Made by a program: the position numbers and the translations under genes
The notes under the pieces: model-generated
What the model was told of the DNA's origin: nothing
Seen by the model: the letters and a program-made list of their open reading frames with translations, nothing else
Database searches by the model: none
DNA from: Aphrocallistes beatrix
Lineage: Eukaryota; Porifera; Hexactinellida; Sceptrulophora; Aphrocallistidae
Direction: 5' to 3'
DNA: 64,000 nucleotides
Assembly (NCBI GenBank): GCA_963281255.1
Contig: OY725504.1
Span: 620,001-684,000 of the forward strand
Shown: positions 54,301-59,136 of the stretch, piece after piece
Layout: each line of letters starts with the position of its first letter
Position numbering within the stretch: the first letter of the stretch is position 1

Positions 54301-57300
54301 ATCTCACCTTTCCACAGGCCTTGTAATATCCTTCTGCATACACTACCATAGTACAGTACTGACCAGCACACACCTGAGTTGAAGTAAAGGTGTGAAAAGT
54401 TGCGTAATATTGGTTAGCATATCTCATTCAGATAACTTACAAATCGGCAGTCCGACATTTTGGGGAGTTTAATGGGTGTGTTAGATTTCTCAAGATTAGC
54501 ATCACTTCCCAATCCGAACTGTCCACTGCTGTTCGACCCAAATCCGAACACTTCGCAGGAATCAGAAAGCATTGAAACACTGCTGCTCCGATCTGATTGG
54601 TAGGTCAGGGCGGAGCAACGGCAATTGGCCAGTGTTAGCATCTAAGAATAAAAAGTATATTAGAACGAGAGTAAAGGATTGTATTTGTTTGTTTGTTTGT
54701 TTGTTTGTTTGTTTGTTTGTTTACCTGCTTGAAAATAAGGAAGATAGTCTGGTAGAGAGATTTGAACTCCCCTTCAACTTGAATAGGATCCAATACAACG
54801 CCAGCAGAAACCAATGCGATCTAAATAATTTTAAAAATACAATCAAACACCGGTTATGACAAACTGCTAAACTTTTTTTAAAAAATCTTCTAAATCTAAA
54901 AATTTGTAAAAAAATCGATCTAAATTTTTTTAAAAACTCGGACAAACGAGTGGTCCGTTCGAAGCTATTTCATATAAAATTGTTTTCTTTATTGAGATAA
55001 AACAACAAATAAATAGGAAGTTATTTACGTTTCACAAACAAATCAGTTCTTAAAAGGAGACAATGGTATAAAGGTGTTACCTTGGAATTGTACATCTCAT
55101 TGAGTACCATCTGCAGGTGTTGACTGGAGACGCGTGGCACTGTTGCTGCCACATTTCCGGACACAAAATGCTCTGATTTCATAGCCAACACACACGAGAA
55201 GAACTCCAACAGATGAGTCAGACTGGATTTCTCAATCGTGAGTGTGAGGTAGGTCTCTGCAGCCAGACACCTGCTGGAGGTGTCAATGACGGCGGATTGG
55301 AACACGATCTGTCTGAGGAAGGTCTCCAGGTCGTGGATGCACTTCTGTCCTAGCGCCGGGATCTGGTTGTGTGTGGCGAGGAAACAGGCGGGGAATTGAG
55401 ACAGAGTGTCCCTGAGGCATTGCAACACCTACACACCACAGAGGTAAACACAAACAAATTCTTTAACTGATCCAGGCGAAAGATAGTCACTATTTAAGAT
55501 GAGCACATTTATATACTAAAATAATCGCCACTAAAGAGGGTGCTCATTTTTTCTTGCACCTGTTAAAAAAATATTAATAAATTATTCCTTTTTGACATTT
55601 CTTGATTCACTCGTGCGGAAATATTCATTGGAAACAATGGACCAAGGATTTACAAACTAATTTCCGATTAATTCGTTTGGGAGGGGAAGCCATTAAATCC
55701 TATAAATAGAATTGACCACAAGTCTAATTCGGGTTTTAAACATTGAATTAAAAAGATTTATGGATTATAACCTAGCTTATAGGGAAAGGTGTGTATTCCT
55801 CAATTCTGCTACAAAAAGTAGTTTAATTATAGACACCAAATCACATCAATCACTTTTGGAACACTCGTGGTATAAATACTAACGAGAATCGACTGCACGT
55901 AGAATATCCAATATCACAAGGTGTGAAATATGAGGAAGATGCTAAGGATATAAGTGCTGTATAATTATAAGGATATGGTTTAGGTTTTTTTCTATTTATA
56001 GTAAATACTCCGAACTTGTATGGCTTCCCCGCCCAAAATGGCTTAAACCGGAAATGACGCGACACATTCCAGGGGATGTTTTGGGAGATCTAAGAGAACT
56101 AGCTGTTCTACCTCGTTACAGAGTTGTGTGTCCAGATCAGGGTGTGTCTGGTTGATTTGAAGCTGCTGCTTGATGAGAGAGAAGAACAGCTGGAGTCCTG
56201 TCCTCACTCCGGTCTCTACCAGCATCTCAGTGGTGGAGGAGGAACGCTTACTCGCTTCTACACACACACGCACACGCATATTATAATGACGTCATGAAGT
56301 CTTATATACATAGGTGAGTCCGAAGGTAATGCAGGGCCGGCGCCATCGGGGGTGTCCTGGGTGTCCAGACACCCACTGCGTCCTGTTTTATCATATTGTA
56401 CAATATGTATCCCTCTATAAATGGACACCAACTTTCAGGGAAATCCCTCTTAGGACACCCATTGCCGATAAAACATGGCGCCGGTAATGTAATGCGGAAA
56501 TGGTTCGACTTTTCGAAAAAGGAAATAGTTAGATTTTTATCATTAGGATCAATGGTGGTCTTCATGTGAACTATTTCCATTTTAAAACACGTTTAAACAT
56601 GTTTAATTAACTATGTTTAAACATGTTTAAACACATTTAAACATGTTTACTTAACTATGTTTAAACATGTTTAAACATGTTTAAACACGTTTAAACATGT
56701 TTAATTAACTATGTTTAAACATGTTTAAACGTGTTTAAACACGTTTAAACATGTTTAATTAACTATGTTTAAACATGTTTAAACGTGTTTAAACATGTTT
56801 AAACGTGTTTAAACGTGTTTAAACATGTTTAAACACGTTTAAACATGTTTAATTAACTATGTTTAAACATGTTTAAACATGTTTAAACACGTTTAAACAT
56901 GTTTAAACACGTTTAAACATGTTTAATTAACTATGTTTAAACATGTTTAAACGTGTTTAAACACGTTTAAACATGTTTAAACATGTTTAAACACGTTTAA
57001 ACATGTTTAAACATGTTTAATTAACTATGTTTAAACATGTTTAAACATGTTTAAACATGTTTAAACACGTTTAAACATGTTTAAACACGTTTAAACATGT
57101 TTAATTAACTATGTTTAAACATGTTTAAACGTGTTTAAACACGTTTAAACATGTTTAATTAACTATGTTTAAACATGTTTAAACGTGTTTAAACATGTTT
57201 AAACGTGTTTAAACGTGTTTAAACATGTTTAATTAACTATGTTTAAACATGTTTAAACATATTTGATGAATTTGAAACGGTTGACATGGAGTTTTTGTAG

Positions 57301-58294
57301 ATTTCGAATATCGTATTTTCAGATCTATATGATAAATTATTTGTTTACTTTTGTTTATATTAGATATATAAAGTAAAAAAATCCCAAATAGGTTAGATTA
57401 AGTGATCACAGGCGCCCGCAGGACGATTCTGCGGACACGTAGTGTCCGCAAGCAAGCGAAGTGGGCTTGTATGAAATATAATCGTGTGAATCGCATTATA
57501 AAAGCCTGATAATTGATTAGTTCTCACATGAGCCAATGAATTTCAATCACAAATAGTCCCTTAGTTTGTATTCATTGTAATTGCAAGTCACTACTGTTAA
57601 GATCCCGACGTATAGCATAGCATACCTTGTTGAGAGAGAGTATCCATAGCTCCGCTCTGGGGTGGATAATGCTTGAGCTGTTTCTCCCGCATAGCGTGCA
57701 GCTCCTGGCTGTGCAGGATAGCCTGAGAGATTCTCGCTAGCAGCACTACTCTCTGCTGCAGCACTATCATGCAGGGGGAGTCCGAGAATAGATTCACGGA
57801 TGCGGACTCTGTCTTGACTTGAAACTGTTTCAAGAATTGGGTGTAGTCCGCCTGACTCATGGAACAATTCTCGAAGTCGGGCAGGTTCAGGAAGAGATTC
57901 CGGAATATGAAGGGGGAGGAGTGCAGGGGGGAACCTAGTGAGATTGTCTGTACCTCATCGTTATTACGGAGCTGTTGGAATCCCTGGTAGAGTAGGAAGC
58001 TATTAAACTAGCGGAGCTGTAAAGCGATTTGATTCTTCGTAAATAACAAAAATACCGAAATAATTCGAATATTCGTCCCAAGAGTTTGAGATTCTTCAGC
58101 GCTCCTCAATAACATTTTATAAATGTTGAATTATCTTGGAATTCGATTTATTCTAAAATTAGAAAATAATCGAATTAGTGAGATTACCTGGTCGAGACCT
58201 TGTCTGGAGAAAATGTCGAGATAACCGAATTGTAACCATTTCAAATTGAAGCAGTCTTTTCCTTGGAGACGGATGCCTGACATCGGAATGCAGG
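1..58294 (-). CDS. HERC1: HERC1-like giant E3 ubiquitin ligase, N-terminal 54 exons (3' end outside window)
   Basis: Seen: 54 exons on the minus strand join in consistent phase (8,840 coding bases, about 2,946 residues) from ATG 58283 to the left edge, nearly all with GT-AG sites. The domain order is N-terminal helical region, seven-repeat RCC1-like propeller (about residues 385-755), long helical region, SPRY (about 1915-2052), UBA (about 2455-2500) and the first WD40 blade (from 2881). This order is specific to HERC1; HERC2 differs and small HERCs lack SPRY, UBA and WD40. Known of the family: HERC1 is a cytosolic and Golgi/vesicle-associated protein of about 4,860 residues in vertebrates, with a C-terminal HECT domain that transfers ubiquitin. 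The remaining WD40 repeats, second RCC1 propeller and HECT cysteine are beyond position 1, so catalytic competence cannot be judged. Exon coordinates are given in the block entries. The weakest junctions are exon 40/41 and the exon 34 acceptor. Confidence 0.93.
418..2909 (-). CDS. HERC1: HERC1 exons 46-51: region before the WD40 propeller
   Basis: Exons: 46, 2813-2909; 47, 2584-2753; 48, 1862-2057; 49, 1446-1640; 50, 1191-1268; 51, 418-585. They encode residues 2580-2880. Landmarks: VNFSSNDPLGQRAV (vertebrate VQFPDSDPLGASV), SRQLMLLAFSSLSL, and VVNLADALSACQFSNQLSSDDKEWATEQLVKLL in exon 51, which aligns closely with the ELANALAACCLSSRLSS segment just before WD40. The Cys/His-rich segment that vertebrate HERC1 carries between UBA and this region is not seen in the introns here. 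All junctions are in phase. Confidence 0.88.
898..1012. repeat. AT-only palindromic array (array A)
   Basis: Tandem ATAATTATTAT-type units made of ATAATTAT and TTATATAA palindromes, in the HERC1 intron between exons 51 and 50. It is followed by copies of dispersed modules 2 and 1. Confidence 0.85.
1013..1090. repeat. Dispersed module 2, copy 1
   Basis: GCTTATATATTAAAACGCTA followed by a GTTT-rich stretch and GAATTGATTGAAGAATTGGC. Related copies are at 3638-3712 and 37001-37077. Confidence 0.75.
1095..1160. repeat. Dispersed module 1, partial reverse copy
   Basis: Reverse complement of the part of module 1 from CCATGTCAACCGTTGGAAGC to TTTACTTTATGTATCT. It is separated from array A by module 2. 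Confidence 0.8.
2301..2476. mobile_element. Pogo-like MITE family 3
   Basis: TAGAACTCTGTTAGTACGTA, then ACGTACTTCGGCTTAGTACG in the body, ending TATCCGAGTTCTACTG. A related copy is at 27195-27321. Confidence 0.75.
2981..3325. mobile_element. Pogo-like MITE family 1a, carrying a nested 1b copy
   Basis: Ends ATCGACTCCGCTTAAT and ATTAAGCGGAGTTGACTG, a TA at the right end, body with GGCAGGACCGGAATAG and GGTTCTCCGCTTAATCGGG. A family 1b element (3083-3235) is inserted at a TA in its middle. It ends 21 bases from the exon 45 donor. Confidence 0.85.
3083..3235. mobile_element. Pogo-like MITE family 1b, nested
   Basis: CAGGTGACTCCGCTTAATCG to CGATTAAGCGGAGTTGACTG, 153 bp, flanked by TA on both sides (3081-3082, 3236-3237). 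The interrupted 1a sequence resumes on either side. Confidence 0.88.
3347..4515 (-). CDS. HERC1: HERC1 exons 44-45: proline-rich linker and UBA domain
   Basis: Exons: 44, 4225-4515; 45, 3347-3618. They encode residues 2391-2579. Exon 44 begins with a long Pro-rich stretch (PPPDIPKLYHPPQLPPPLPP), a likely SH3/WW ligand. It then enters a UBA domain: VSSLLEMGFTEQAISRA has the diagnostic MGF loop, and the third helix comes from exon 45 (SSFVMWLVEHGDEED), as in vertebrate HERC1 (VLAMWMIEHPGHEDEE). UBA domains bind ubiquitin. Exon 45 continues with an acidic then Pro/Ala-rich linker, ending at FLEALFPD. The domain is split by an intron in phase 1. Confidence 0.92.
3638..3712. repeat. Dispersed module 2, copy 2
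   Basis: GCTTATGTATTAAAACGCTA, TTTGTTTGTC and GAATTGATTGAAGAATTGGC, close to copy 1. Its end lies about 19 bases upstream of the HERC1 exon 45 acceptor (3619). Confidence 0.75.
4031..4189. mobile_element. Pogo-like MITE family 2
   Basis: CAGTAGAATTCGCTTATTAG to AAAAAGCGAATTCCACTG, flanking TA, body with GCAACTCGAGTT. A shorter copy is at 11488-11533 (TTAGCAACTCGAGTTGCTAA). Confidence 0.85.
4655..4990. repeat. Dispersed module 1, two tandem copies
   Basis: Two diverged copies of a 150-190 bp unit (about 4660-4828 and 4829-4980), each holding GATTTGTTTACTTTATGTAT, AACAAAAGTAAACAAA, a segment GAAAATATGATATT, and CCATGTCAACCGTTGGAAGC (with changes) followed by CTAGTCTCTAGC. The second copy runs straight into array B. 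Reverse copies are at 1100-1160 and 57264-57390. No coding capacity. Confidence 0.8.
5016..11434. repeat. 6.4-kb satellite of palindromic 18/22-bp monomers (array B)
   Basis: Roughly 320 head-to-tail copies of a core CTGAGCATGCTGAG followed by AAAT (18-bp form) or ATTTAAAT (22-bp form), mostly alternating to a 40-bp dimer. AGCATGCT and GATTTAAATC are perfect palindromes, so both strands look almost alike and can fold into many hairpins. Rare variants (CTGCGATTT, ATTTTATATC) recur with a fixed neighbourhood, showing a higher-order arrangement. The array fills most of the HERC1 intron between exons 44 and 43. The open frames within it on both strands are by-products of the repeat. Confidence 0.97.
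11488..11533. mobile_element. Pogo-like MITE family 2, 46-bp remnant
   Basis: CCTATTAGCAACTCGAGTTG, then CTAATAAGCGAATTCCACTA: the two inner ends joined, only the right terminus kept. It lies just beyond the satellite array B. Confidence 0.7.
11715..14031 (-). CDS. HERC1: HERC1 exons 39-43: SPRY-UBA connecting region
   Basis: Exons: 39, 13759-14031; 40, 13118-13319; 41, 12899-13061; 42, 12423-12558; 43, 11715-11958. They encode residues 2053-2391. Exon 40 opens with VHRLCFSIWPVLSFLANRDP, equivalent to LCIEVWPVLAVIGGVDAG in vertebrate HERC1. Exon 41 carries KLEPLPIGKIEEFDWDRIGP followed by ILNLAHLSGL, the counterpart of the LEPCEPLPFD segment. The 40/41 junction is uncertain. Donor 13117 (T|GTCTCC) with acceptor 13061 keeps the frame, but an acceptor at 13069 would need a phase-2 donor that I cannot find. 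Exon 43 has a helical, Ser/Pro-containing segment before the 7.2-kb satellite-bearing intron. Confidence 0.85.
12012..12110. repeat. Dispersed repeat 3, copy
   Basis: CAGGAATGTGTTGCGTAATT, GGTTTAAGC, GGGGAAGCCATA and CTACTATAAATAGAAAAA match, in inverse orientation, the sequence at 55983-56077. A shorter relative is at 50371-50420 (CCCCGCCCAAAATGACATAA). Confidence 0.7.
12123..12282. mobile_element. Pogo-like MITE family 1a, left end truncated
   Basis: Begins inside the family body (AGACCGCCGGTTAATAGG) and ends ATTAAGCGGAGTCGACTG. It lies in the intron between HERC1 exons 43 and 42. Confidence 0.8.
13480..13633. mobile_element. Pogo-like MITE family 1a
   Basis: CAGTCGACTCCGCTCAATAG to AAGCAGAGTCGACTG with TA on both sides, in the intron between exons 40 and 39. 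Confidence 0.88.
14090..15418 (-). CDS. HERC1: HERC1 exons 36-38: SPRY domain
   Basis: Exons: 36, 15170-15418; 37, 14579-14818; 38, 14090-14173. They encode residues 1862-2052. SPRY landmarks are a GPGVTSWK strand, VYVGVAF, an RYSWTLDTFHGNLFHDGQLP segment (vertebrate HERC1 has WLYRAYSGNLYHNGEQ), SGDTITCVYDGVNKKLSFAKN (the usual GD-x-I-x-C-x-x-D followed by a strand) and VDIFPFVSFNS. The fold is a beta-sandwich used for protein binding; its partner in HERC1 is unknown to me. Exon 36 also carries a Lys-rich, lineage-specific linker (GSDKVTKKKSADP). Introns 36/37 and 38/39 are 351 bp and 58 bp, while the intron before exon 36 is 10.7 kb. Confidence 0.92.
19079..19248. mobile_element. Inverted-repeat element with GGGCCC subterminal motif
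   Basis: Left AGTTTTTTTTAAGGATTTGC with AGAGGGCCC; right GGGCCCTCTAATTT with AACTTAAAAAAACACT. Inside, ATTAGAGGTCC occurs three times. Target duplication not resolved. Confidence 0.65.
19806..19992. mobile_element. Pogo-like MITE family 1a
   Basis: CAGTCGACTCCGCTTAATAG to AAGCGGAGTCGACTG, flanking TA on both sides. Confidence 0.88.
20793..20861. mobile_element. Pogo-like MITE family 1a, 69-bp internally deleted form
   Basis: Both inverted ends are intact with flanking TA, but the body is reduced to the GGGCCAAAATGTCCTCTGAC segment. It is a near-minimal element. Confidence 0.85.
22473..22665. mobile_element. Pogo-like MITE family 1a, decayed
   Basis: CACTATCGACTCCGCTTAAT to a mutated right end GAGGATTCGATTG. 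The body motif GGCAGGACCGGAATAGCTC is preserved. Confidence 0.8.
25056..25537. mobile_element. hAT-type MITE with internal tandem repeats
   Basis: Ends CAAGGTTGAAACC and GGTTGCAACCTTG, flanked by perfect 8-bp duplications ATTTGGAG at 25048-25055 and 25538-25545. Inside are about four 42-bp units containing AACCGAATACGAATACTGAT and ATATTCGGT, plus an internal copy of the left end at 25387. It lies in the 10.7-kb HERC1 intron. Confidence 0.9.
26123..40847 (-). CDS. HERC1: HERC1 exons 27-35: region between solenoid and SPRY
   Basis: Exons: 27, 40752-40847; 28, 40230-40517; 29, 38725-38892; 30, 36840-36957; 31, 33398-33529; 32, 31903-32011; 33, 28764-28900; 34, 26879-27139 (acceptor 27139 or 27141); 35, 26123-26226. 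They encode residues 1391-1861. Exon 27 is a Lys/Ser-rich linker (KDGSKKQIKLSQKTSPKFP). Exon 29 matches the HERC1 LRLEALHQILVLL segment (LRLDAIKLVQTILL), and exon 34 matches the segment ending in a Trp-Val-Leu-Leu helix (ANPAWVGLLLRIVG). Exons are short and widely spaced here, introns reaching 3.3 kb. The exon 30 donor (GTTTGT) is weak but keeps phase 1 with exon 31. For exon 34, phase demands that two bases of an AG-AG doublet be spliced out. Confidence 0.85.
26632..26867. mobile_element. Fold-back MITE with about 85-bp inverted repeats
   Basis: CCATAAACTGGGGCGACTTT, GGCCCTAAGAGG, AATTTTAATAAAATATACTC on the left pair with their complement on the right, ending CGCCCAGTTTACGG. TA lies on both sides. 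Its edge is 11 bases from the exon 34 donor. Confidence 0.9.
27195..27321. mobile_element. Pogo-like MITE family 3, truncated
   Basis: GTACGTACTAACCGAGTT near the left, GAAGTACGTTGTATCCCGAA inside, ending ACCGAGTTCTACTTTA. It starts about 55 bases before exon 34. Confidence 0.7.
31149..31290. mobile_element. Pogo-like MITE family 1, decayed
   Basis: CAGTCGACTCGACTCCGC to GGGGATCATCTG with flanking TA; the body matches subfamily 1b (GGTCTCCAGGAACGGAATTG). Confidence 0.75.
32227..32396. mobile_element. Pogo-like MITE family 1a
   Basis: CAGTCGACTCTGCTTAATAG to AAGCGGAGTCGACTG, flanking TA, in the intron between exons 32 and 31. Confidence 0.87.
33600..33754. mobile_element. Pogo-like MITE family 1a
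   Basis: CAGTCGACTCCGCTTAATCG to AAGCGGAGTCGACTG. The left flank lacks a TA, the right has one. It lies about 70 bases upstream of exon 31. Confidence 0.85.
35575..35694 (-). mobile_element. Fragment of a hAT transposon (end CAGGGGTCGGCAACC)
   Basis: Reverse complement begins CAGGGGTCGGCAACCTATGG, the well-known 5' end of many animal hAT elements, followed by GGCATGCGAGC. The body is decayed and no transposase is recognisable. Confidence 0.65.
37001..37077. repeat. Dispersed module 2, copy 3 (diverged)
   Basis: TATCTTATGTATTAAAACTC, a T-rich stretch and GTTGATTGAGGAACTGGAAG. It lies about 43 bases upstream of the HERC1 exon 30 acceptor. Confidence 0.6.
40031..40205. mobile_element. Pogo-like MITE family 1, decayed
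   Basis: CAGTTGACTCC to GCGGAGTATTCTG with internal changes. It ends 24 bases from the exon 28 donor. Confidence 0.75.
41161..41168 (+). promoter_or_regulatory. TATA box of the nested docking-protein gene
   Basis: TATAAATA sits 106 bases before the predicted start codon at 41274, leaving room for a 5' UTR of about 75-85 bases. Going upstream from the ATG in its frame there is no other ATG before a stop at 41190, which supports ATG 41274 as the start if transcription begins near 41190. In an AT-rich genome such a match is weak evidence by itself. Confidence 0.45.
41274..42508 (+). CDS. Nested PTB-domain docking protein, FRS2/Gab-like, 372 residues
   Basis: Two exons, 41274-41284 and 41401-42508, lie on the opposite strand inside the HERC1 intron 40848-46908. 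ATGAAGCTAAG is followed by a consensus GTAAGT donor, and acceptor AG 41399-41400 gives MKLSIVKK. The first 85 residues fit the PTB fold as in FRS2: start to GLM spacing identical (19 residues), GLMTITNKHVVY, then RWRLNTI, FEIED and a C-terminal helix. Downstream is disordered with phosphotyrosine motifs: Y172 CNI and Y299 GNI (GRB2 type), Y275 VEM (PI3K p85 type), Y328 ATL, and a C-terminal YSQVDFVATKALELTR that matches position by position the SHP2-binding tail of Gab proteins. RHQSLPP (S204) resembles a 14-3-3 site. Inferred role: membrane-proximal adaptor for a receptor tyrosine kinase. Odd: it has no N-terminal myristoylation signal (FRS2 begins MGxxxS). An acceptor at 41373 is also in frame. 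Confidence 0.8.
42624..42629 (+). terminator. Candidate polyadenylation signal of the nested gene
   Basis: AATAAA occurs 116 bases after the stop codon at 42508. A second AATAAA follows at 42751-42756. Either would give a short 3' UTR; sequence alone does not decide. Confidence 0.4.
42838..43040. mobile_element. Pogo-like MITE family 5
   Basis: Left ACACCTCGCTAATCCGAACA and right GGATTAGCGAGGGTTTACTG form inverted ends. An internal copy of CACTAATCCGAAC-type sequence is also present (about 42957-42990). Confidence 0.75.
44450..44573. repeat. 20-bp GC-rich tandem array (array E)
   Basis: Six units of ACTGGGGGCCCCTAGACCCC with small changes (GAACCCC, CCCAGCTGG). GGGGGCCCC is a palindrome. It stands out in an AT-rich intron. 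The region 44137-44625 around it, beginning CAGGGTTTTCCTCAG and ending CTGGGGAGAATCCAG, may be one transposable element with short inverted ends. Confidence 0.85.
46314..46584. mobile_element. Pogo/Tigger-like MITE family 4
   Basis: Ends CAGTAGAGCGTCAGTTATCC and GGATAACTGACATCTTACTG with TA target sites (46312-46313, 46585-46586). An internal duplicated TTCAGTTATCCGAACCCC lies near the right end. Confidence 0.87.
46909..51404 (-). CDS. HERC1: HERC1 exons 17-26: helical scaffold after RLD1
   Basis: Exons: 17, 51239-51404; 18, 50943-51068; 19, 50648-50818; 20, 50006-50182; 21, 49057-49180; 22, 48587-48772; 23, 48248-48475; 24, 47787-48026; 25, 47212-47323; 26, 46909-47149. They encode residues 800-1390. 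Landmarks shared with vertebrate HERC1: DTLEVGATLLIPPLMERLHF (family VGATMLLPPLRERMEL), LVAHGLLLLPLQQFHYLID, WFWLVDTQRTASCLLGLLLN (family WVWLVDLERTIALLIGRCLG) and the weakly acidic, Ser-rich end of exon 26. No enzyme motif is present. The stretch is probably an alpha-solenoid between propeller and SPRY domain. MITEs sit in the introns after exons 20 and 23, and an inverted-repeat element lies in the intron between exons 24 and 25. Confidence 0.9.
47347..47748. mobile_element. Fold-back MITE, TA target site
   Basis: Ends TAGTCGAAACCGGTTTTTTC and GAAAAAAACGGTTTCGACTG with TA on both sides. A second inverted pair lies inside (AACCTAAGTTGACTAAT near 47389 and its complement near 47608). It fills most of the intron between HERC1 exons 25 and 24. 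Confidence 0.85.
48081..48233. mobile_element. Pogo-like MITE family 1b
   Basis: CAGGTGACTCCGCTTAATCG to AAGCGGAGTTGACTG, TA on both sides, almost identical to 3083-3235. Its end is 14 bases from the exon 23 donor, in a 221-bp intron. Confidence 0.9.
49655..49840. repeat. Dispersed repeat with GGAAATAGTTCGA motif
   Basis: GGTAATGCGGAAATGTTCGA at the left and CGAACTATTTCCG at the right form imperfect inverted ends, with a central ATCATTAGGATTAATGGTGG. A relative is at 56483-56585. Confidence 0.65.
49847..49988. mobile_element. Pogo-like MITE family 1b, diverged
   Basis: CAGTTGACCCCGCTTATCGG to AAGCGGAGTCGATTG. It ends 17 bases from the exon 20 donor. Confidence 0.8.
50251..50345. mobile_element. 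Pogo-like MITE family 6, left part
   Basis: CAGTAGAACCTCGCGTTAAT after a TA is a typical Tigger/pogo end, followed by AAACACAAGGGAACGGTCG. The right end was not identified; it may be near 50525. Confidence 0.6.
51652..51961 (-). CDS. HERC1: Possible alternative Ser/Thr-rich HERC1 exon (16b)
   Basis: An open stretch of about 100 codons starts right after a good acceptor (CTGACAG, exon base 51961) in phase 2, which is the phase exon 16 needs. It encodes Ser/Thr/Pro-rich sequence (SSCSSAALEVQPSRTVSPRS and onward) with a PSSEQIRTAV segment. No strong phase-2 donor is visible at its far end; weak candidates lie near 51710 and 51676. Splicing exon 16 directly to exon 17 keeps the frame (FDSLEDNVEF) and matches vertebrate HERC1, which has no insert here. 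It could be a cassette exon or an intronic open stretch. The 3' boundary is not resolved. Confidence 0.35.
52056..54641 (-). CDS. HERC1: HERC1 exons 6-16: first RCC1-like propeller (RLD1)
   Basis: Exons: 6, 54441-54641; 7, 54308-54373; 8, 54029-54191; 9, 53873-53952; 10, 53621-53717; 11, 53331-53474; 12, 53071-53114; 13, 52932-53015; 14, 52729-52876; 15, 52282-52450; 16, 52056-52190. They encode residues 357-799. RCC1 repeat signatures recur: CEVFGFGSNSSGQ, GSYGRLGTGN, GQVYSWGEG, ECGRLGHGN, GELYTWGDG, CGSSHTIAVS, VYSWGTG and EVYAWGNNNMGQCGLGH, ending with QQISAGTSHSIIWTALP. Repeats are split by introns inside the Gly-rich turns. In vertebrate HERC1 this propeller acts as an ARF/Rab guanine-nucleotide exchange-like module and binds phosphoinositides; I infer the fold but not the activity. 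Exon 16 leads into the helical region and ends at a GTAAGA donor in phase 2. Confidence 0.93.
52532..52720. repeat. Dispersed repeat with TAGGAGCG motif
   Basis: TAGGAGCGCAAGACGCTCCT at the left and GAGGAGCGTATCTCTGGAGG near the right, with GGGCTGTATAGACCCTGAT. The end recurs at 34355-34445 (AGGAGCGTCTCTCTGG, GATGTATAATGCCCTGAT). Probably a MITE. Confidence 0.6.
53128..53279. mobile_element. Pogo-like MITE family 1b
   Basis: CAGGTGACTCCGCTTAATCG to AAGCGGAGTTGACTG with TA on both sides. It lies in the 216-bp intron between exons 12 and 11, only 13 bases from the exon 12 acceptor. Confidence 0.9.
54683..54724. repeat. GTTT microsatellite abutting a HERC1 splice donor
   Basis: About ten GTTT units. 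On the minus strand it reads GTAAACAAACAAAC directly after exon 5, so the first repeat unit is the splice donor. Confidence 0.9.
54725..58294 (-). CDS. HERC1: HERC1 exons 1-5: start codon and N-terminal helical region
   Basis: Exons: 1, 58188-58294 (ATG at 58283); 2, 57626-58007; 3, 56112-56257; 4, 55081-55428; 5, 54725-54820. They encode residues 1-356. The start was chosen because MSGIRLQGKDCFNLKWLQ aligns with the short N-terminus of vertebrate HERC1 (its KLKWLEHL stretch). An AG at 58295 just upstream suggests that a 5' UTR exon lies further right, and no promoter was identified. Exon 2 carries a LPDFE motif shared with HERC1 and exon 3 an EMLVETGVRTGLQL helix close to the family's ALIEMGVRTGLSL. 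Donors and acceptors alternate phases 0, 1, 0, 0 and 0 without conflict. The region is alpha-helical, with no catalytic motif. Confidence 0.9.
55983..56077. repeat. Dispersed repeat 3, reverse copy
   Basis: Complement of the copy at 12012-12110 with higher GC (GGCTTCCCCGCCCAAAATGG). It begins 35 bases past the exon 3 donor. Confidence 0.7.
56332..56482. mobile_element. Short hAT-like element
   Basis: Starts CAGGGCCGGCGCCAT, ends ATGGCGCC, and is flanked by GGTAATG on both sides (56325-56331, 56483-56489). It sits inside a copy of another dispersed repeat (GGTAATGCGGAAATG at 56483-56585; relative at 49655-49840). Confidence 0.65.
56582..57260. repeat. 0.68-kb array of 10-bp palindromic monomers (array C)
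   Basis: Tandem GTTTAAACAT units, with variants GTTTAAACGT and GTTTAAACAC and a periodic AATTAACTAT unit. GTTTAAAC, TTAATTAA and ACATGT are palindromes. It lies in the HERC1 intron between exons 3 and 2 and ends directly at a reverse copy of the dispersed module 57264-57390. Confidence 0.95.
57264..57390. repeat. Dispersed module 1, reverse copy beside array C
   Basis: Reverse complement carries CTCCATGTCAACCGTT, a GAAATCTAC segment, AACAAAAGTAAACAAAT and TTTACTTTATATATCTAA in the same order as the copies at 4655-4990. It begins a few bases after array C ends. Confidence 0.8.
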
Positions 58295-58680
58295 CCTGAA
58301 TATGTTTAAATTTAACTAATGTAAATAATAAATAAAATAATTCCTAGAAATATGAGAGTAGAAAAAATGTTGGTCAGTCGACAGATTCAGTGTGGCTCCA
58401 TTAATTAATACACTAACAGAGGTGTGAAAATATGAATATAGACAAATGAAGAACAGCAAAATTAGCAAGGAAGTGTTGTAAAGAAGTGGAGTCACATTTT
58501 GATCAAATGCATTATAAGCAAATCATGATGTTTTGTGAAAATATCATTCTGTAATAGTAACTAAGAGTTGCATAATATGGAATGTGAGTTGCTAAGGAAT
58601 CTAATAATGAATGCCTGATTTTCACACCAGTTGTACATCCATGGTTCCAGTTACAAGTGCCTCAGAAGTTCACACAACAG

Positions 58681-59044
58681 CATAGGCACCAAGTTTTGGA
58701 AAATATAATAAAACTGGGGGGGGCAAGAGCGAGCGACGGTAAGGGGGGTCTGGGGGGTTGCCCCCCAGAAAAATGCTTATCATACACGCTCAAATATCGA
58801 TATACAGCTATTGTTGTTACCTAGGGAAAATAAAATCTCGGACTATAGTGGAAGAAAAATGTAATTGGGCTATAGTATATTTAGACTCAATTAACATAAT
58901 TTTGGGGTTTAGTTGTAACCTATAAGTTTGTGTGGAGTCCTGCCATACCACAGCTTGTCTCACTGCTCCACTGCCCAGCACCACGGCCCCCACAGGCTCC
59001 AAACCTGGGGGGGCGCCCCCCCAGGTACCCACTTGGCGCCTATG
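58681..59044. mobile_element. hAT-like MITE with GC-rich ends
   Basis: Inverted ends CATAGGCACCAAGT and ACTTGGCGCCTATG, with subterminal G-runs (GGGGGG three times near 58720-58760) and the matching C-runs (GGGGGGGCGCCCCCCC) near 59007-59022. Flanks share CAACAG but not a clean 8-bp repeat, so superfamily assignment is by the ends only. Confidence 0.7.
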
Positions 59045-59136
59045 CCAACAGTTACTAAAGGTAGCAGATTATCTACACATATTCCGCACTCAAAAATAGG
59101 CGTGAGAATCAACTATTAAGTAAGATTGAATGTAAA

